Positions 31,546 to 40,261 of a DNA stretch of 64,000 nt are shown piece by piece. This stretch comes from Prauserella muralis (lineage in GTDB: Bacteria > Actinomycetota > Actinomycetes > Mycobacteriales > Pseudonocardiaceae), in NCBI RefSeq assembly GCF_003202285.1, contig NZ_MASW01000002.1, forward strand, positions 1,302,001 to 1,366,000, in the 5' to 3' direction. Made by a program: the position numbers and the translations under genes. The notes below the pieces were generated by a model. That model searched no databases and had not been told where the DNA came from. It saw nothing but the letters and a program-made list of their open reading frames with translations. The first letter of the stretch is position 1. Each line of letters starts with the position of its first letter.

Positions 31546-32517
31546 TCAGCTGGCCCACTCCAGCAGCGTGCGGGAGTGCCGCGGGTCGCGCAGCTGGAGC
31601 AGGGCCCGCTGCTCCAGGGTGCGCACGCGCTTGCGGGTCAGCCCGAGCCTGCGCGCGATGTCCGGGATGGTGTGCTGGTGGCCGTCGGCCAGCCCGTACC
31701 GCAGCGAGACCACCTGTGCCTCGGCGGGCGGCAGGGTGTCCAGTGCCGCGTGCAGGTCGGTCACCATCGCCTCCCGCTCGAGTGCCTCGCCAACGCCCGG
31801 CGCCGAGCCACCGGTCACCAGGTCACCGAGGCGCAGCTCGCCCTCGGCGTCGAGCGGCACGTCCAGGCTCACCGTGGACTGGCCCGCCCTGCGCAGCTCC
31901 ACGACCTTGTCCACAGGGAGATCGGCCGCGGCGGCCAGTTCCTCGACGGTCGGCTCGTGGTCGCTCTGCGACTGCAGGGTGCGCTCGAGCCGGTCGAGCC
32001 TGGCCACCTGCTCCGAGGTGTGCATCGGCAGCCGGATCGTGTTGCTCTGGAAGGCGTTGCCCCGCTGGATCGCCTGCCGGATCCACCACATCGCGTAGGT
32101 GGAGAACTTGAAGCCCTTCGTGTAGTCGAACTTCTCCACGGCATGGATCAGGCCGAGGTTGCCCTCCTGGATGGCGTCGAGCAGCGGCAGGCTGGTGTGC
32201 CTGCTCTTGCGTGCCGCCGTGACCACCAGCCGCAGGTTGGCGCGCACCATGTGGTCCTTGGCCAGCGCGCCGTCCCGGGCCACGGCTTCCAGCCGCTCCC
32301 GGTCCGCGGGCAGGTCGCGCTCACCGGCGTCGGCGGCCCGCAGCAGCTCCGCGGCGTACACGCCTGCTTCGATCCGCTTGGCCAGGTCGACCTCCTCGGT
32401 CGCCGTCAGCAGCGGGGTTGTTCCGATTTCGTCGAGGTAGGCTCGAACCAGGTCAGTGTTGTTGTCGCTGTCGGTCCGGGTGCGGCGACGGGTCAGTGTC
32501 GTAGTCGCATCAGCCAA
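31546..32517 (-). CDS. Group 2 RNA polymerase sigma factor (SigB/HrdB-like)
   Basis: A 323-residue sigma-70 protein. Region 1.2 (LVRAYLDEIGTTPLL), the rpoD-like core of region 2 (DAIQEGNLGLIHAVEKFDYT, KFSTYAMWWIRQAI), region 3 and the region 4 HTH (TIPDIARRLGLTRKRVRTLE) are all present. It lacks the long N-terminal region of the primary sigma factor, so it is a non-essential principal-like sigma for stationary phase or stress. Translation starts at TTG 32517, with GAGAGAGGTG upstream inside an inverted repeat. Confidence 0.88.
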   Translation of the reverse strand: MADATTTLTRRRTRTDSDNNTDLVRAYLDEIGTTPLLTATEEVDLAKRIEAGVYAAELLRAADAGERDLPADRERLEAVARDGALAKDHMVRANLRLVVTAARKSRHTSLPLLDAIQEGNLGLIHAVEKFDYTKGFKFSTYAMWWIRQAIQRGNAFQSNTIRLPMHTSEQVARLDRLERTLQSQSDHEPTVEELAAAADLPVDKVVELRRAGQSTVSLDVPLDAEGELRLGDLVTGGSAPGVGEALEREAMVTDLHAALDTLPPAEAQVVSLRYGLADGHQHTIPDIARRLGLTRKRVRTLEQRALLQLRDPRHSRTLLEWAS

Positions 32518-32519
32518 TC

Positions 32520-32546
32520 GTTGTCACCTCTCTCGGTGATGACAAC
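32520..32546. promoter_or_regulatory. Inverted repeat over the sigma-factor leader
   Basis: GTTGTCA (32520-32526) and TGACAAC (32540-32546) flank 13 bases that include the ribosome site of the sigma factor. It could be an operator or a leader hairpin that controls translation from the TTG start. Confidence 0.4.
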
Positions 32547-32551
32547 GTTTT

Positions 32552-33535
32552 TCACCCTGGTGACATTCCGCCCCGGAACGTCGCCCGGTAGGTGCTGGGC
32601 GACACCCCGATGGCGGCGTGCAGGTGCTGCCGCAGCGACACGGCCGTGCCGAATCCGGCCTGCTCAGCGACGCGGTCCACCGGCAGGTCGGTCTCCTCGA
32701 GCAGCTGCCGGGCGCGTTCGATGCGCTGCCGGGCCAGCCACTGGCCCGGGGAGAGGCCCACCTCCTCGCGGAAGCGCCGGGTGAAGGTGCGCGTGCTCAT
32801 CCCCGCCGTCGCCGCGAGTTCGCGCAGCGACAGGGGCCGGTCGAGGTGGCGCAGCGCCCAGGCCCTCGCCCCGCCCGTGGAGGACACGCGTGGCTCGGCC
32901 ACCGGGCGTCTGACGTACTGGGCCTGCCCGCCCTCGCGGTGCGGCGGGACGACCGTGCGGCGGGCCACCTCGGCGGCCACCGCGGCGCCGTGGTCGCGGC
33001 GGATGAGATGCAGGCACAGGTCGATGCCGGAGGCTTCCCCCGCCGAGGTGAGCACGTCGCCGGAGTCGGTGTAGAGCACGTCGGGGTTGAGCCGCACCGC
33101 GGGGTAGAGGCGGCGGAAGTCGTCGGCGGACTGCCAGTGCGTGGTGGCCTCGCGGCCGTCCAGCAGCCCGGCGGCGGCCAGCACGAAGGCACCCGTGCAG
33201 ATCGAGGCCAGGCGGGTCCCCGGCCGGATCAGGGCGAGCGCGGCGGCGAGCGCGGGGGACAGGCGCCCTGCGGTCTCGGTCTCGTCCGGCTCGTGCGTGG
33301 CGGGGATGACCACCGTGCCCGCGTGCGCGAGCGTGTCCGGACCGTGGGCGACGTGGATGCCGAAGTCGGCGTCCGTGCGCACGGTACCGGGCTCCAGGGC
33401 GCAGGTGACGACGTCGTAGAGCCGCACCCCGTCCGGAGAGCGGGCCTGGCCGAACAGCTGGTGGACCAGTCCCAGCTCCAGGGGCATGACCCCGTGGCGG
33501 GCGAGGACCGCGACCCGGTGCGGCGCCGACGTCAT
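32552..33535 (-). CDS. GlxA-type AraC-family regulator (DJ-1/PfpI plus HTH)
   Basis: A 327-residue protein. Residues about 5-180 form a DJ-1/PfpI amidotransferase-like domain with the nucleophile-elbow sequence ASICTGAFVLAAAGLLDGR. The C-terminal part is an AraC HTH (SLRELAATAGMSTRTFTRRF, VDRVAEQAGFGTAVSLRQH). Such GlxA/ArgR-like regulators respond to small metabolites. The start is ATG 33535. It is divergent from a quinone reductase gene with 72 bases between, which is its likely target. Confidence 0.88.
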   Translation of the reverse strand: MTSAPHRVAVLARHGVMPLELGLVHQLFGQARSPDGVRLYDVVTCALEPGTVRTDADFGIHVAHGPDTLAHAGTVVIPATHEPDETETAGRLSPALAAALALIRPGTRLASICTGAFVLAAAGLLDGREATTHWQSADDFRRLYPAVRLNPDVLYTDSGDVLTSAGEASGIDLCLHLIRRDHGAAVAAEVARRTVVPPHREGGQAQYVRRPVAEPRVSSTGGARAWALRHLDRPLSLRELAATAGMSTRTFTRRFREEVGLSPGQWLARQRIERARQLLEETDLPVDRVAEQAGFGTAVSLRQHLHAAIGVSPSTYRATFRGGMSPG

Positions 33536-33607
33536 GGCCTGATTCTTTCACAGGATGGCCTCCGGGCCACTCGCCGGCGGCGGGCGGCGCTGCGCAGGAT
33601 CGAGGGC

Positions 33608-34375
33608 ATGAACGTGCTCTGGGTCATCGCGCATCCCGACCAGCGCTCGCTGAGCGCGGCCCTCGCCGACGACGGCGTCGCCGCGCTGAAGGCGGCGGGT
33701 CACGCCGTCGAGGTCAGCGATCTCTACGCCATGAAGTGGAACCCGGTGGTGGAGGCAGGCGACTTCGGCCACGACCCCGGCGAGCGGCTACTGGTGGGCG
33801 AGGTGTCGAAGCGCGCCTACGCCGCGGGTGCGCTGTCCGCCGACATCCGCGCCGAGCAGGACAAGCTGCGCTGGGCCGACACGCTCGTCGTGCAGTTCCC
33901 CCTGTGGTGGATGGGACCGCCCGCGATCCTCAAGGGCTGGTTCGACCGGGTATTCGTCAACGGCTTCGCCTTCGGCGTCGGGGACCCGGCCACGGGGCGC
34001 ACCCTGCGCTACGGCGACGGCGGGCTGGCGGGCAAGCGGGCGCTGGCCGTGACCACGATCGGGGCGAGGGAGGCCTCGTTCGGCCCTCGCGGCATCCACG
34101 GTGAGCTGCACGACGTGCTGTTCGGCCTGCTGCACGGCATCTTCTGGTACACGGGCATGGAGGTCCTGCCGCCCGTGGCCGTGTACGGGGCGGACCGGGC
34201 CACCGCAGCCGACTTCGCCACCGCGGCCGGGCGGCTCCGGCGCGTGCTGGCGGCGCTGCCCGAGGCCGCGCCCATCCGGTACCGCCACCAGGACGGCGGG
34301 GACTACGACGACGACCTCGTGCTGCGCGCGCACGTCGCACCGGGCCAATCCGGCCTCGGCGCGCACTACGCGTGA
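33608..34375 (+). CDS. Flavodoxin-fold NAD(P)H quinone oxidoreductase
   Basis: A 255-residue protein of the NQO1/MdaB family. VLWVIAHPDQRSLSAAL binds the FMN/FAD phosphate, VVQFPLWWMGPPAILKGWFD is the flavin and quinone pocket, and GFAFGVG and TTIGAREASFGPRGIHG follow. It reduces quinones by two electrons to limit redox cycling. The ATG at 33608 is the start. The 3' end overlaps a small converging gene by 10 bases. Confidence 0.88.
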   Translation: MNVLWVIAHPDQRSLSAALADDGVAALKAAGHAVEVSDLYAMKWNPVVEAGDFGHDPGERLLVGEVSKRAYAAGALSADIRAEQDKLRWADTLVVQFPLWWMGPPAILKGWFDRVFVNGFAFGVGDPATGRTLRYGDGGLAGKRALAVTTIGAREASFGPRGIHGELHDVLFGLLHGIFWYTGMEVLPPVAVYGADRATAADFATAAGRLRRVLAALPEAAPIRYRHQDGGDYDDDLVLRAHVAPGQSGLGAHYA

Positions 34376-34584
34376 ACGAGTGGCTCCCCGCGCATCTCCC
34401 GCACGTACCACTCGATCCGCTGGGAGTAGCTGGCGCTGAGCTGTGCCAGCACCAGCACGCCTGCCACCACGTGCCGGGCGAACGCCGGCTCGGCGTCGGG
34501 CAGCGGGCCTGCCGGCCGCACCGCACGGCCCAGCCCTGCCAGCAGTACTGTCGTGGTGACCAGGAACAACGCGGTGACCAGCAT
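34366..34584 (-). CDS. Small two-helix membrane protein divergent from a MocR regulator
   Basis: A 72-residue protein starting at ATG 34584 after GGAGGGGAAGG. Residues 2-21 form one membrane helix and residues about 40-55 a second, with a charged C-terminus (RIEWYVREMRGE). I do not recognise a family. Its position, divergent from a MocR-type regulator with a shared promoter region, is typical of the transporter or membrane gene that such a regulator controls. Confidence 0.7.
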   Translation of the reverse strand: MLVTALFLVTTTVLLAGLGRAVRPAGPLPDAEPAFARHVVAGVLVLAQLSASYSQRIEWYVREMRGEPLVHA

Positions 34585-34618
34585 GGCGATCCTTCCCCTC
34601 CGGCCGCTGGGGCCTGTC

Positions 34619-34661
34619 AACTGGACTGCTTGTGGTCTAGAGTGCTCAGGAAAGTGGACTG
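34619..34661. promoter_or_regulatory. MocR operator candidate: direct repeats in the divergent promoter
   Basis: AACTGGACTG (34619-34628) and AAGTGGACTG (34652-34661) are near-identical direct repeats 33 bp apart, ahead of the MocR start. Direct repeats at such spacing are typical of MocR/PdxR binding. Confidence 0.55.
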
Positions 34662-34673
34662 GAGTAAGGGCCA

Positions 34674-36161
34674 ATGGCGAGCGAATTGGATCGTTTTCAG
34701 CAGGGTGCCGAGCTGGCCACCGTGCTCGGCGACTGGACTGCCGGACCCGGGCCGCTGTACCGGAAGCTGGCGGACGCGCTGGCCGGCGCCGCGAAGGACG
34801 GCGCCCTGCACGCGGGGCAGCGGCTGCCTTCGGAACGGGAACTGGCCCGGTCGTTGGCGGTGAGCAGGGCGACCGTGGTGGCCGCCTACGACGAGCTGCG
34901 CGCACGGGACCTGCTCGACCGCAGGCAGGGCAGCGGCACCCGGATCAGCCCGGCCGTGCGCCCCGCCCGCAGCGACGGGCGCGTCTCGGGCGGCCGCGGC
35001 ACCGTGATCTTCCAGCGGCTCATCGACGGCCCCGGCCCGCCGATCTCGCTGGCGTGCGCGGCCGACAGCGGTGCTCCCGAGGTGGCCGAGGCGCTGGAGG
35101 AGGTGGTCCGGTTCGACATCGACGAGCTGCTGACCGACCCCGGCTACCAGGCCAGGGGGCTGCCGTCACTGCGCGCCGCCGTCGCCGACCACTACACCGC
35201 GCTGGGCCTGCCGACCTCCGCCGACGAGGTGCTGATCACCACCGGCGCGCACCAGGCGCTCGTGCTGGTGGCCGACGTGTACCTGCGCTCGCCGTCCACC
35301 GTGGTCGTGGAGGGGCCCAGCTGGCCGCCGTGCCTGGACATCTTCCGGTCCGTGCACGCCGACGTGGCCGCGGTGCCGCTCGACGACGAGGGCATCGACG
35401 CGCGGCTGCTGTCCGACGCGCTGGCCGAGCACCGGCCCGCGCTGCTCTACGTCATGCCGACCTACCACAATCCCGCCGGCGTGCTGATGTCCGAGGCGCG
35501 CAGGCGGCGGGTGGCCGAGCTGGCCGCCCGGCACGGCGTGGCCGTGCTGGAGGACAACGCCTATGCGGGCTGCGGGTTCCGCGACGACGGCGTTCAGATG
35601 CCGCCCCTGGCCGCCTACGCGCCCGCCGGCGCCGAGGTGGTCACCGTCGAGTCGCTCAAGGCCGTGTGGGGCGGGCTGCGGATCGGCTGGATCCGAGGCC
35701 CCGCCGGGATCATCGAGCGCTGCGCCCGGCGCAAGGCATTGGCCGACCTGGCCAGCCCTGCCATCGAGCAGGCCGTCGCCGCGCGGTTGTTCCCGCGGCT
35801 GGCCGACATCACCAAGAGCCGGTCGGCGCTGCGTCGCGAGCGCTGCGAGTACCTGGAGTCCCTGCTGCGGGAGCGGCTGCCCGGCTGGCGCTGGCGCACC
35901 CCCGACGGCGGCTCGTCGCTGTGGGTCGCGCTGCCCGAGGGCAACGCCGACGTCTTCGCCCAGCTGGCGCTGCGGCACGGCGTCGAGGTAATCCCCGGCT
36001 CGACCATGGACCCGACCGGTGTGCACGACGGCTACCTGCGCGTGCCGTTCATGCACGCGCCCGAGGTGGCCGACGAGCTGGTGCGCCGCCTCGCCGACGC
36101 GTGGACCGAGCTGCGCAGGCACGGGCCGAGGGACGAGTGCCCGGTGCGGCCGATCATCTGA
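34674..36161 (+). CDS. MocR-type regulator (GntR HTH fused to class I aminotransferase)
   Basis: A 495-residue protein. Residues about 25-95 are a GntR winged HTH (RLPSERELARSLAVSRATVV). The rest is an aminotransferase fold whose PLP lysine lies in VESLKAVWGGLRIGW; NPAG and the substrate-binding Arg near the C-terminus are present. MocR proteins sense PLP or amino-acid adducts and usually control a divergent transporter or pyridoxal genes. Here the divergent neighbour is a tiny membrane protein. PdxS/PdxT genes are absent. Confidence 0.9.
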   Translation: MASELDRFQQGAELATVLGDWTAGPGPLYRKLADALAGAAKDGALHAGQRLPSERELARSLAVSRATVVAAYDELRARDLLDRRQGSGTRISPAVRPARSDGRVSGGRGTVIFQRLIDGPGPPISLACAADSGAPEVAEALEEVVRFDIDELLTDPGYQARGLPSLRAAVADHYTALGLPTSADEVLITTGAHQALVLVADVYLRSPSTVVVEGPSWPPCLDIFRSVHADVAAVPLDDEGIDARLLSDALAEHRPALLYVMPTYHNPAGVLMSEARRRRVAELAARHGVAVLEDNAYAGCGFRDDGVQMPPLAAYAPAGAEVVTVESLKAVWGGLRIGWIRGPAGIIERCARRKALADLASPAIEQAVAARLFPRLADITKSRSALRRERCEYLESLLRERLPGWRWRTPDGGSSLWVALPEGNADVFAQLALRHGVEVIPGSTMDPTGVHDGYLRVPFMHAPEVADELVRRLADAWTELRRHGPRDECPVRPII

Positions 36162-36199
36162 GCCTGCCCGGTCCGCCACCGGGGTTCTAGGATGGCGGC

Positions 36200-37930
36200 A
36201 TGGCCCGGCCGAACGACGAGGTCGAGGCACTGCTGCAGGAATACGCCGACCTCCTCTCCATCACCGGGGGCGATGCCTTCAAGGTGCGCTCCTACGAGAA
36301 GGCCGCCCGCGCCGTCGGCGGCCATCACGAGGACGTCTCCACGCTGGGCGTCGCCGAGCTCAAGGCGATCCCCGGGGTGGGGAAATCGATCGCCGAGAAG
36401 GTCGCTGAGTATGTCCGCACCGGGCAGGTGGCCGCCATCGAGGAGGCGCGCGCGAAGATCCCGGCCGGCGTGCGGCAACTGATCGCGATCCCCACGCTTG
36501 GCCCGAAGAAGGCCGCCGTGCTCTACGAGGATCTGGGGATCTCGTCGGTCGACGAGCTGGTCGAGGCCATCCACTCCGAGCGGCTGCGCGGGCTCAAGGG
36601 TTTCGGGCCCAAGACCGAGGAGAACATCCTGCACGGCGTGGCGCTGATGCAGCAGGCGGGTGACCGGGCCCTGCTGAACGTGGCGCTCGAGCTGGCCGAG
36701 GAGATCACCGCCGCGCTGTCGCGGGTCACCGGGTGCGTGCGGTGCGCGCACGCCGGGTCGCTGCGCCGGTTCCGCGAGACCATCGGCGACGTCGACGTTC
36801 TCGCGGCCGCCGAGGATTCCGCGCCGCTGATGGAGGCCTTCCGCGCGCTGCCCTTCGTGGCCGAGGTGATCGCGTCGGGCCAGAAGAAGACCTCCATCCG
36901 CACGACCAAGGGGCTGCAGGTGGACCTGCGGGTCGTGCCGCTGGAGTCGTGGGGCGCGGCCCTGCAGTACTTCACCGGGTCGAAGGCGCACAACATCCGC
37001 ACGCGCGAGATGGCCGTGCACGCCGGGTTGAAGCTCTCCGAGTACGGGCTGTTCGACGCCGGCACCGGCGAGCTGATCGTGTCGGAGACGGAGGAGGAGG
37101 TCTACGACCGCCTGGGCCTGCCGTGGATCGCGCCGCCGCTGCGGGAGGACCGGGGCGAGATCGAGGCGGCCCGGCGGGCAGCGCTGCCCGAGCTGGTCAC
37201 CGAGGCCGACCTGCGCGGCGACCTGCACACCCACACGGACCTGACCGACGGCGTGGCGTCGCTGGAGGAGATGGTGCGCGCGGCCGCCGAACGCGGGCTG
37301 GCGTACTACGCGATCACCGACCACGCGCCCGACATGGCGATGCAGCGGATGTCGGACGAGAAGATGCTCGCGCAGCGCGAGCAGGTGCGTGCGCTCGACG
37401 GCAGGCACCGGAGGCTGCGGCTGCTGCACGGCACCGAGCTCAACATCGGGCCGGACGGCGGTGTGGACTGGCCGGAGGACTTCCTGCGGGGCTTCGACGT
37501 GTGCGTGGCCTCGGTGCACTCGCACTTCACCCAGGACCGCGACACGATGACGCGCAGGCTGCTGCGCGCGATCGAGAACCCGTGCGTGCACATCATCGGC
37601 CACCCCACCGGCCGGATCATCGGCAGGCGGCCGCCGATCGACGTGGATCTCGACGCGGTGTTCGCCGCGTGTGCGCGCACCGGAACGGCGCTGGAGATCA
37701 ACTCCGCGCCCGACCGGCTCGACCTGTGCGACGAGGACATCCTGCGCGCCAAGCGGTTCGGCGTGAAGTTCGCGATCAACAGCGACGCGCACTCACCGGT
37801 GCACCTGGCGTTTCCCCGCTACGGGGTGGGCACCGCGCAGCGCGGCTGGCTCACCGCCGAGGACGTGATCAACACCTGGCCGCTGCGCAGGCTGGCGTCG
37901 TTCCTGCGCACGAAGGGCGCGTCGTCATGA
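36200..37930 (+). CDS. polX: Family X DNA polymerase with PHP nuclease domain
   Basis: A 576-residue protein. The first 310 residues form the PolX core, with helix-hairpin-helix motifs (LKAIPGVGKSIAEKV, LKGFGPKTEENIL) and the nucleotidyl-transferase Asp pair in GDVDVLAAAEDS. Residues about 335-560 are the PHP domain with its metal site (DLHTHTDLTDG, HAPDMAM, HSHFTQDRDT, INSDAHSP). It provides gap-filling synthesis plus 3'-5' exonuclease in base-excision and end-joining repair. Its stop overlaps the end of the converging MarR gene by six bases. Confidence 0.94.
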   Translation: MARPNDEVEALLQEYADLLSITGGDAFKVRSYEKAARAVGGHHEDVSTLGVAELKAIPGVGKSIAEKVAEYVRTGQVAAIEEARAKIPAGVRQLIAIPTLGPKKAAVLYEDLGISSVDELVEAIHSERLRGLKGFGPKTEENILHGVALMQQAGDRALLNVALELAEEITAALSRVTGCVRCAHAGSLRRFRETIGDVDVLAAAEDSAPLMEAFRALPFVAEVIASGQKKTSIRTTKGLQVDLRVVPLESWGAALQYFTGSKAHNIRTREMAVHAGLKLSEYGLFDAGTGELIVSETEEEVYDRLGLPWIAPPLREDRGEIEAARRAALPELVTEADLRGDLHTHTDLTDGVASLEEMVRAAAERGLAYYAITDHAPDMAMQRMSDEKMLAQREQVRALDGRHRRLRLLHGTELNIGPDGGVDWPEDFLRGFDVCVASVHSHFTQDRDTMTRRLLRAIENPCVHIIGHPTGRIIGRRPPIDVDLDAVFAACARTGTALEINSAPDRLDLCDEDILRAKRFGVKFAINSDAHSPVHLAFPRYGVGTAQRGWLTAEDVINTWPLRRLASFLRTKGASS

Positions 37931-38368
37931 GGGGTCGGTGAGACGTTCCAGCAGCGTTTCCAGGGTCGCGCGCTCGGTGGGAGTGAGCGCGGCGAGCAGC
38001 CCGTCGTCCACCCGGCGGGCCAGCTCCCGTGTCTCGGCCAGCGTCACCTGCCCGGCGGCGGTGACCACGACGAGGCGGGTGCGCCGGTCGTCCGGGTGCG
38101 GGTCGCGCCGCACCAGTCCGGCCCGCTCGAGGTCGTCGACGAGTGCGACCACGGCGCTGGGATCCACGCCCAGTATCTCGCCCAGCTCCCGCTGGGACAG
38201 CCCGCCGCGGGCAGCCGAGGCCGACAGCACCGTGTAGTGCCTGCTGCGCAGGCCGAACGGCTCGAGCGCGCGGTTGAGGCTGCGGATCGCCCTGCCCCCG
38301 GCGCGCGCGAGCAGGAAGCCGGTCCGGCCCGGCCGGTCGGCGTCGGGGATCGGCTCGGTGGTGGCGAT
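37925..38368 (-). CDS. MarR-family regulator of the acyl-CoA/amidohydrolase operon (start codon unusual)
   Basis: The MarR fold is complete if translation begins near 38368 (about 147 residues). It runs from TGFLLARAGGRAIRSLNRAL as helix 1, through LSQRELGEILGVDPSAVVAL as recognition helix, to DPHPDDRRTRLVVVTAAGQ as wing. The frame contains no ATG, GTG or TTG before a GTG at 38230, which would remove helix 1. A GAGGAGGAG ribosome site stands directly before an in-frame ATC at 38366-38368, so ATC may be the start. It is divergent from the SDR gene across a perfect palindrome. It resembles CouR of rhodococci. Confidence 0.75.
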   Translation of the reverse strand: MATTEPIPDADRPGRTGFLLARAGGRAIRSLNRALEPFGLRSRHYTVLSASAARGGLSQRELGEILGVDPSAVVALVDDLERAGLVRRDPHPDDRRTRLVVVTAAGQVTLAETRELARRVDDGLLAALTPTERATLETLLERLTDPS

Positions 38369-38401
38369 GGCTCCTCCTCGGGCAGATGAGTGACTGCGTC
38401 A

Positions 38402-38416
38402 ATGGTTGACAACCAT
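38402..38416. promoter_or_regulatory. MarR operator
   Basis: ATGGTTGACAACCAT is a perfect 15-bp palindrome around a central A, located between the divergent MarR and SDR genes. Confidence 0.78.
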
Positions 38417-38470
38417 AACGGTTGATGAGTACACCTTTATATCAGGAAACCTGAGACACAAGGAGCGTTG

Positions 38471-39379
38471 ATGGAGCTGACCGGAAAGGTCGCGATCGTC
38501 ACCGGCAGCGGCCGGGGGCTGGGTCTCGCCTACGCGAAGGAACTGGCCGCGTCGGGGGCCAAGGTCGTCGTCAACGACGTCGACGCGGCCACGGCCGAGG
38601 CGGCGGCCAAGGAGATCACCGACGCGGGCGGCACCGCGGTCGCCGAGGTGGCCGCCGTCGGCAGCACCGAGGCCGCCGACGCGCTCGTCGCCAGGGCCGT
38701 CGCCGAGTTCGGCAGGCTCGACGTGCTGGTGACCAACGCCGGCGTGCTGCGCGACCGGGTGCTGTGGAAGATGTCCGACGACGACTTCGACACCGTCATC
38801 GGCGTGCACCTGCGGGGCACGTTCACGTGTGCCCGCGCCGCCGCGAGGCAGATGCGCGAGCAGGGCGACGGCGGGCGGCTCATCCTCGTCGGCTCGCCCG
38901 CGGGGCAGCGCGGCAACTTCGGCCAGACCAACTACTCGGCGGCCAAGGCGGGCATCGCCGCGTTCGCGCGGACCTGGTCGATGGAGCTGGCGCGGGCCGG
39001 GATCACCGTGAACGCGGTGATTCCCGTGGCCGCCACGGCCATGACCGAGACGATCCCCGCGCTGCAGGGCTACGTCGAGAAGATGCGCGCCGGGGAGCCG
39101 ATGCCCGCCTTCGCGCGGCAGGCGCTGGCCTTCGGCGGCCCCGAGGACGCCGCCGGGCTCGTCGCGTTCCTCGCCTCCGACGCCGCCTCCGACGTCACCG
39201 GCCAGTGCATCGGCATCGGCGGCGACCGGCTCTCCCTGTGGTCGCACCCGCAGCAGGTGGCCACCGCCTACGCCGAGGGCGGCTGGAGCGCCGACGCCAT
39301 CGCGCGGGTCTGGTCGACCACCGTGGGCGCCGAGCCGCAGAGCGTCGGCGAGAAGCTTCCCGAACCGCCCGCGAACTAG
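38471..39379 (+). CDS. Short-chain dehydrogenase, probable 3-hydroxyacyl-CoA dehydrogenase
   Basis: A 302-residue SDR. The cofactor loop is TGSGRGLG (residues 11-18), NAG lies at 89-91, and the catalytic set is Ser142, Tyr155 and Lys159. The C-terminal extension is about 50 residues longer than the classical length, as in hydroxyacyl-CoA dehydrogenases of the MFE-2 type. It is the first gene of an operon with amidohydrolase, MaoC and ligase, and fits the CouN role of oxidising a beta-hydroxy thioester. Start is ATG 38471 after AAGGAG. Confidence 0.85.
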   Translation: MELTGKVAIVTGSGRGLGLAYAKELAASGAKVVVNDVDAATAEAAAKEITDAGGTAVAEVAAVGSTEAADALVARAVAEFGRLDVLVTNAGVLRDRVLWKMSDDDFDTVIGVHLRGTFTCARAAARQMREQGDGGRLILVGSPAGQRGNFGQTNYSAAKAGIAAFARTWSMELARAGITVNAVIPVAATAMTETIPALQGYVEKMRAGEPMPAFARQALAFGGPEDAAGLVAFLASDAASDVTGQCIGIGGDRLSLWSHPQQVATAYAEGGWSADAIARVWSTTVGAEPQSVGEKLPEPPAN

Positions 39380-39388
39380 GAGGTGGCC

Positions 39389-40261
39389 ATGGATCCCACC
39401 ACGCTCGACGCGATCGACGTCCACGTCCACATCGAGACCGACGGGCACGGCCACCTGTCGCTGCCCGACGACTTCCTGGAGGCCTCGGCCGAGCACTTCG
39501 GCGCCGACCACCGGGCGCCGACGCTCGACGAGATCGCCGACTACTACCGGCAGCGGCGCATCGGCGCCGTGGTGTTCACCGTGGACATCGAGTCGGCCAC
39601 CGGGCACCCGGCGCTGTCCAACGAGGAGATCGCCGAGGCCGCGGCCGAGCACTCCGACGTGCTGATCCCGTTCGCCAGCATCGACCCGGCCAAGGGCGCG
39701 GCCGGAGCCCGCCGCTTCCGGGAACTGGTGAGCCGGCACGGGGTGCGCGGCATCAAGTTCCACCCCAGCATCCAGGACTTCGCGCCCAACGACGGCAGCG
39801 CCTACCCGCTGCTGGAGGTGGCGCAGGAGCTCGGGGTGCCCGCGCTGTTCCACACCGGGCAGACCGGCATCGGCGCCGGCATGCCGGGCGGGGGCGGGAT
39901 CAAGCTCGGGCTGTCCAACCCGATGCTGCTCGACGAGGTCGCCGTGGAGTTCCCGGAGCTGACGATCATCATGGCGCACCCGTCTTTTCCGTGGCAGGAC
40001 GAGGCTCTGGCGGTGGCGCTGCACAAGCCGAAGGTCCACATCGACCTGTCCGGCTGGTCGCCGAAGTACTTCCCGCCGCAGCTGGTGCGCTACGCCAACA
40101 GCCTGCTGCAGGACAAGGTGCTGTTCGGTTCCGACTACCCGCTGATCACCCCGGACCGGTGGATCAGCGACTTCGACAAACTCGACATGAAACCGCACGT
40201 CCGGCCGAAGATCATGAAGGACAACGCCGTGCGCGTGCTGGGCCTTGAGGAGAACAAGTGA
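39389..40261 (+). CDS. Amidohydrolase family 2 (ACMSD-like) enzyme
   Basis: A 290-residue TIM-barrel protein. His12 and His14 in DVHVHIE, the HTGQTG and MAHPSF motifs and GSDYPLITP form the usual metal site. Family members decarboxylate or hydrolyse C-C bonds of aromatic acids. In the rhodococcal cou pathway an amidohydrolase-like protein (CouO) is thought to cleave the beta-keto thioester of p-hydroxycinnamates, and this gene occupies the matching place. The ATG at 39389 follows AGGAGG. It overlaps the MaoC gene by four bases. Confidence 0.85.
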   Translation: MDPTTLDAIDVHVHIETDGHGHLSLPDDFLEASAEHFGADHRAPTLDEIADYYRQRRIGAVVFTVDIESATGHPALSNEEIAEAAAEHSDVLIPFASIDPAKGAAGARRFRELVSRHGVRGIKFHPSIQDFAPNDGSAYPLLEVAQELGVPALFHTGQTGIGAGMPGGGGIKLGLSNPMLLDEVAVEFPELTIIMAHPSFPWQDEALAVALHKPKVHIDLSGWSPKYFPPQLVRYANSLLQDKVLFGSDYPLITPDRWISDFDKLDMKPHVRPKIMKDNAVRVLGLEENK

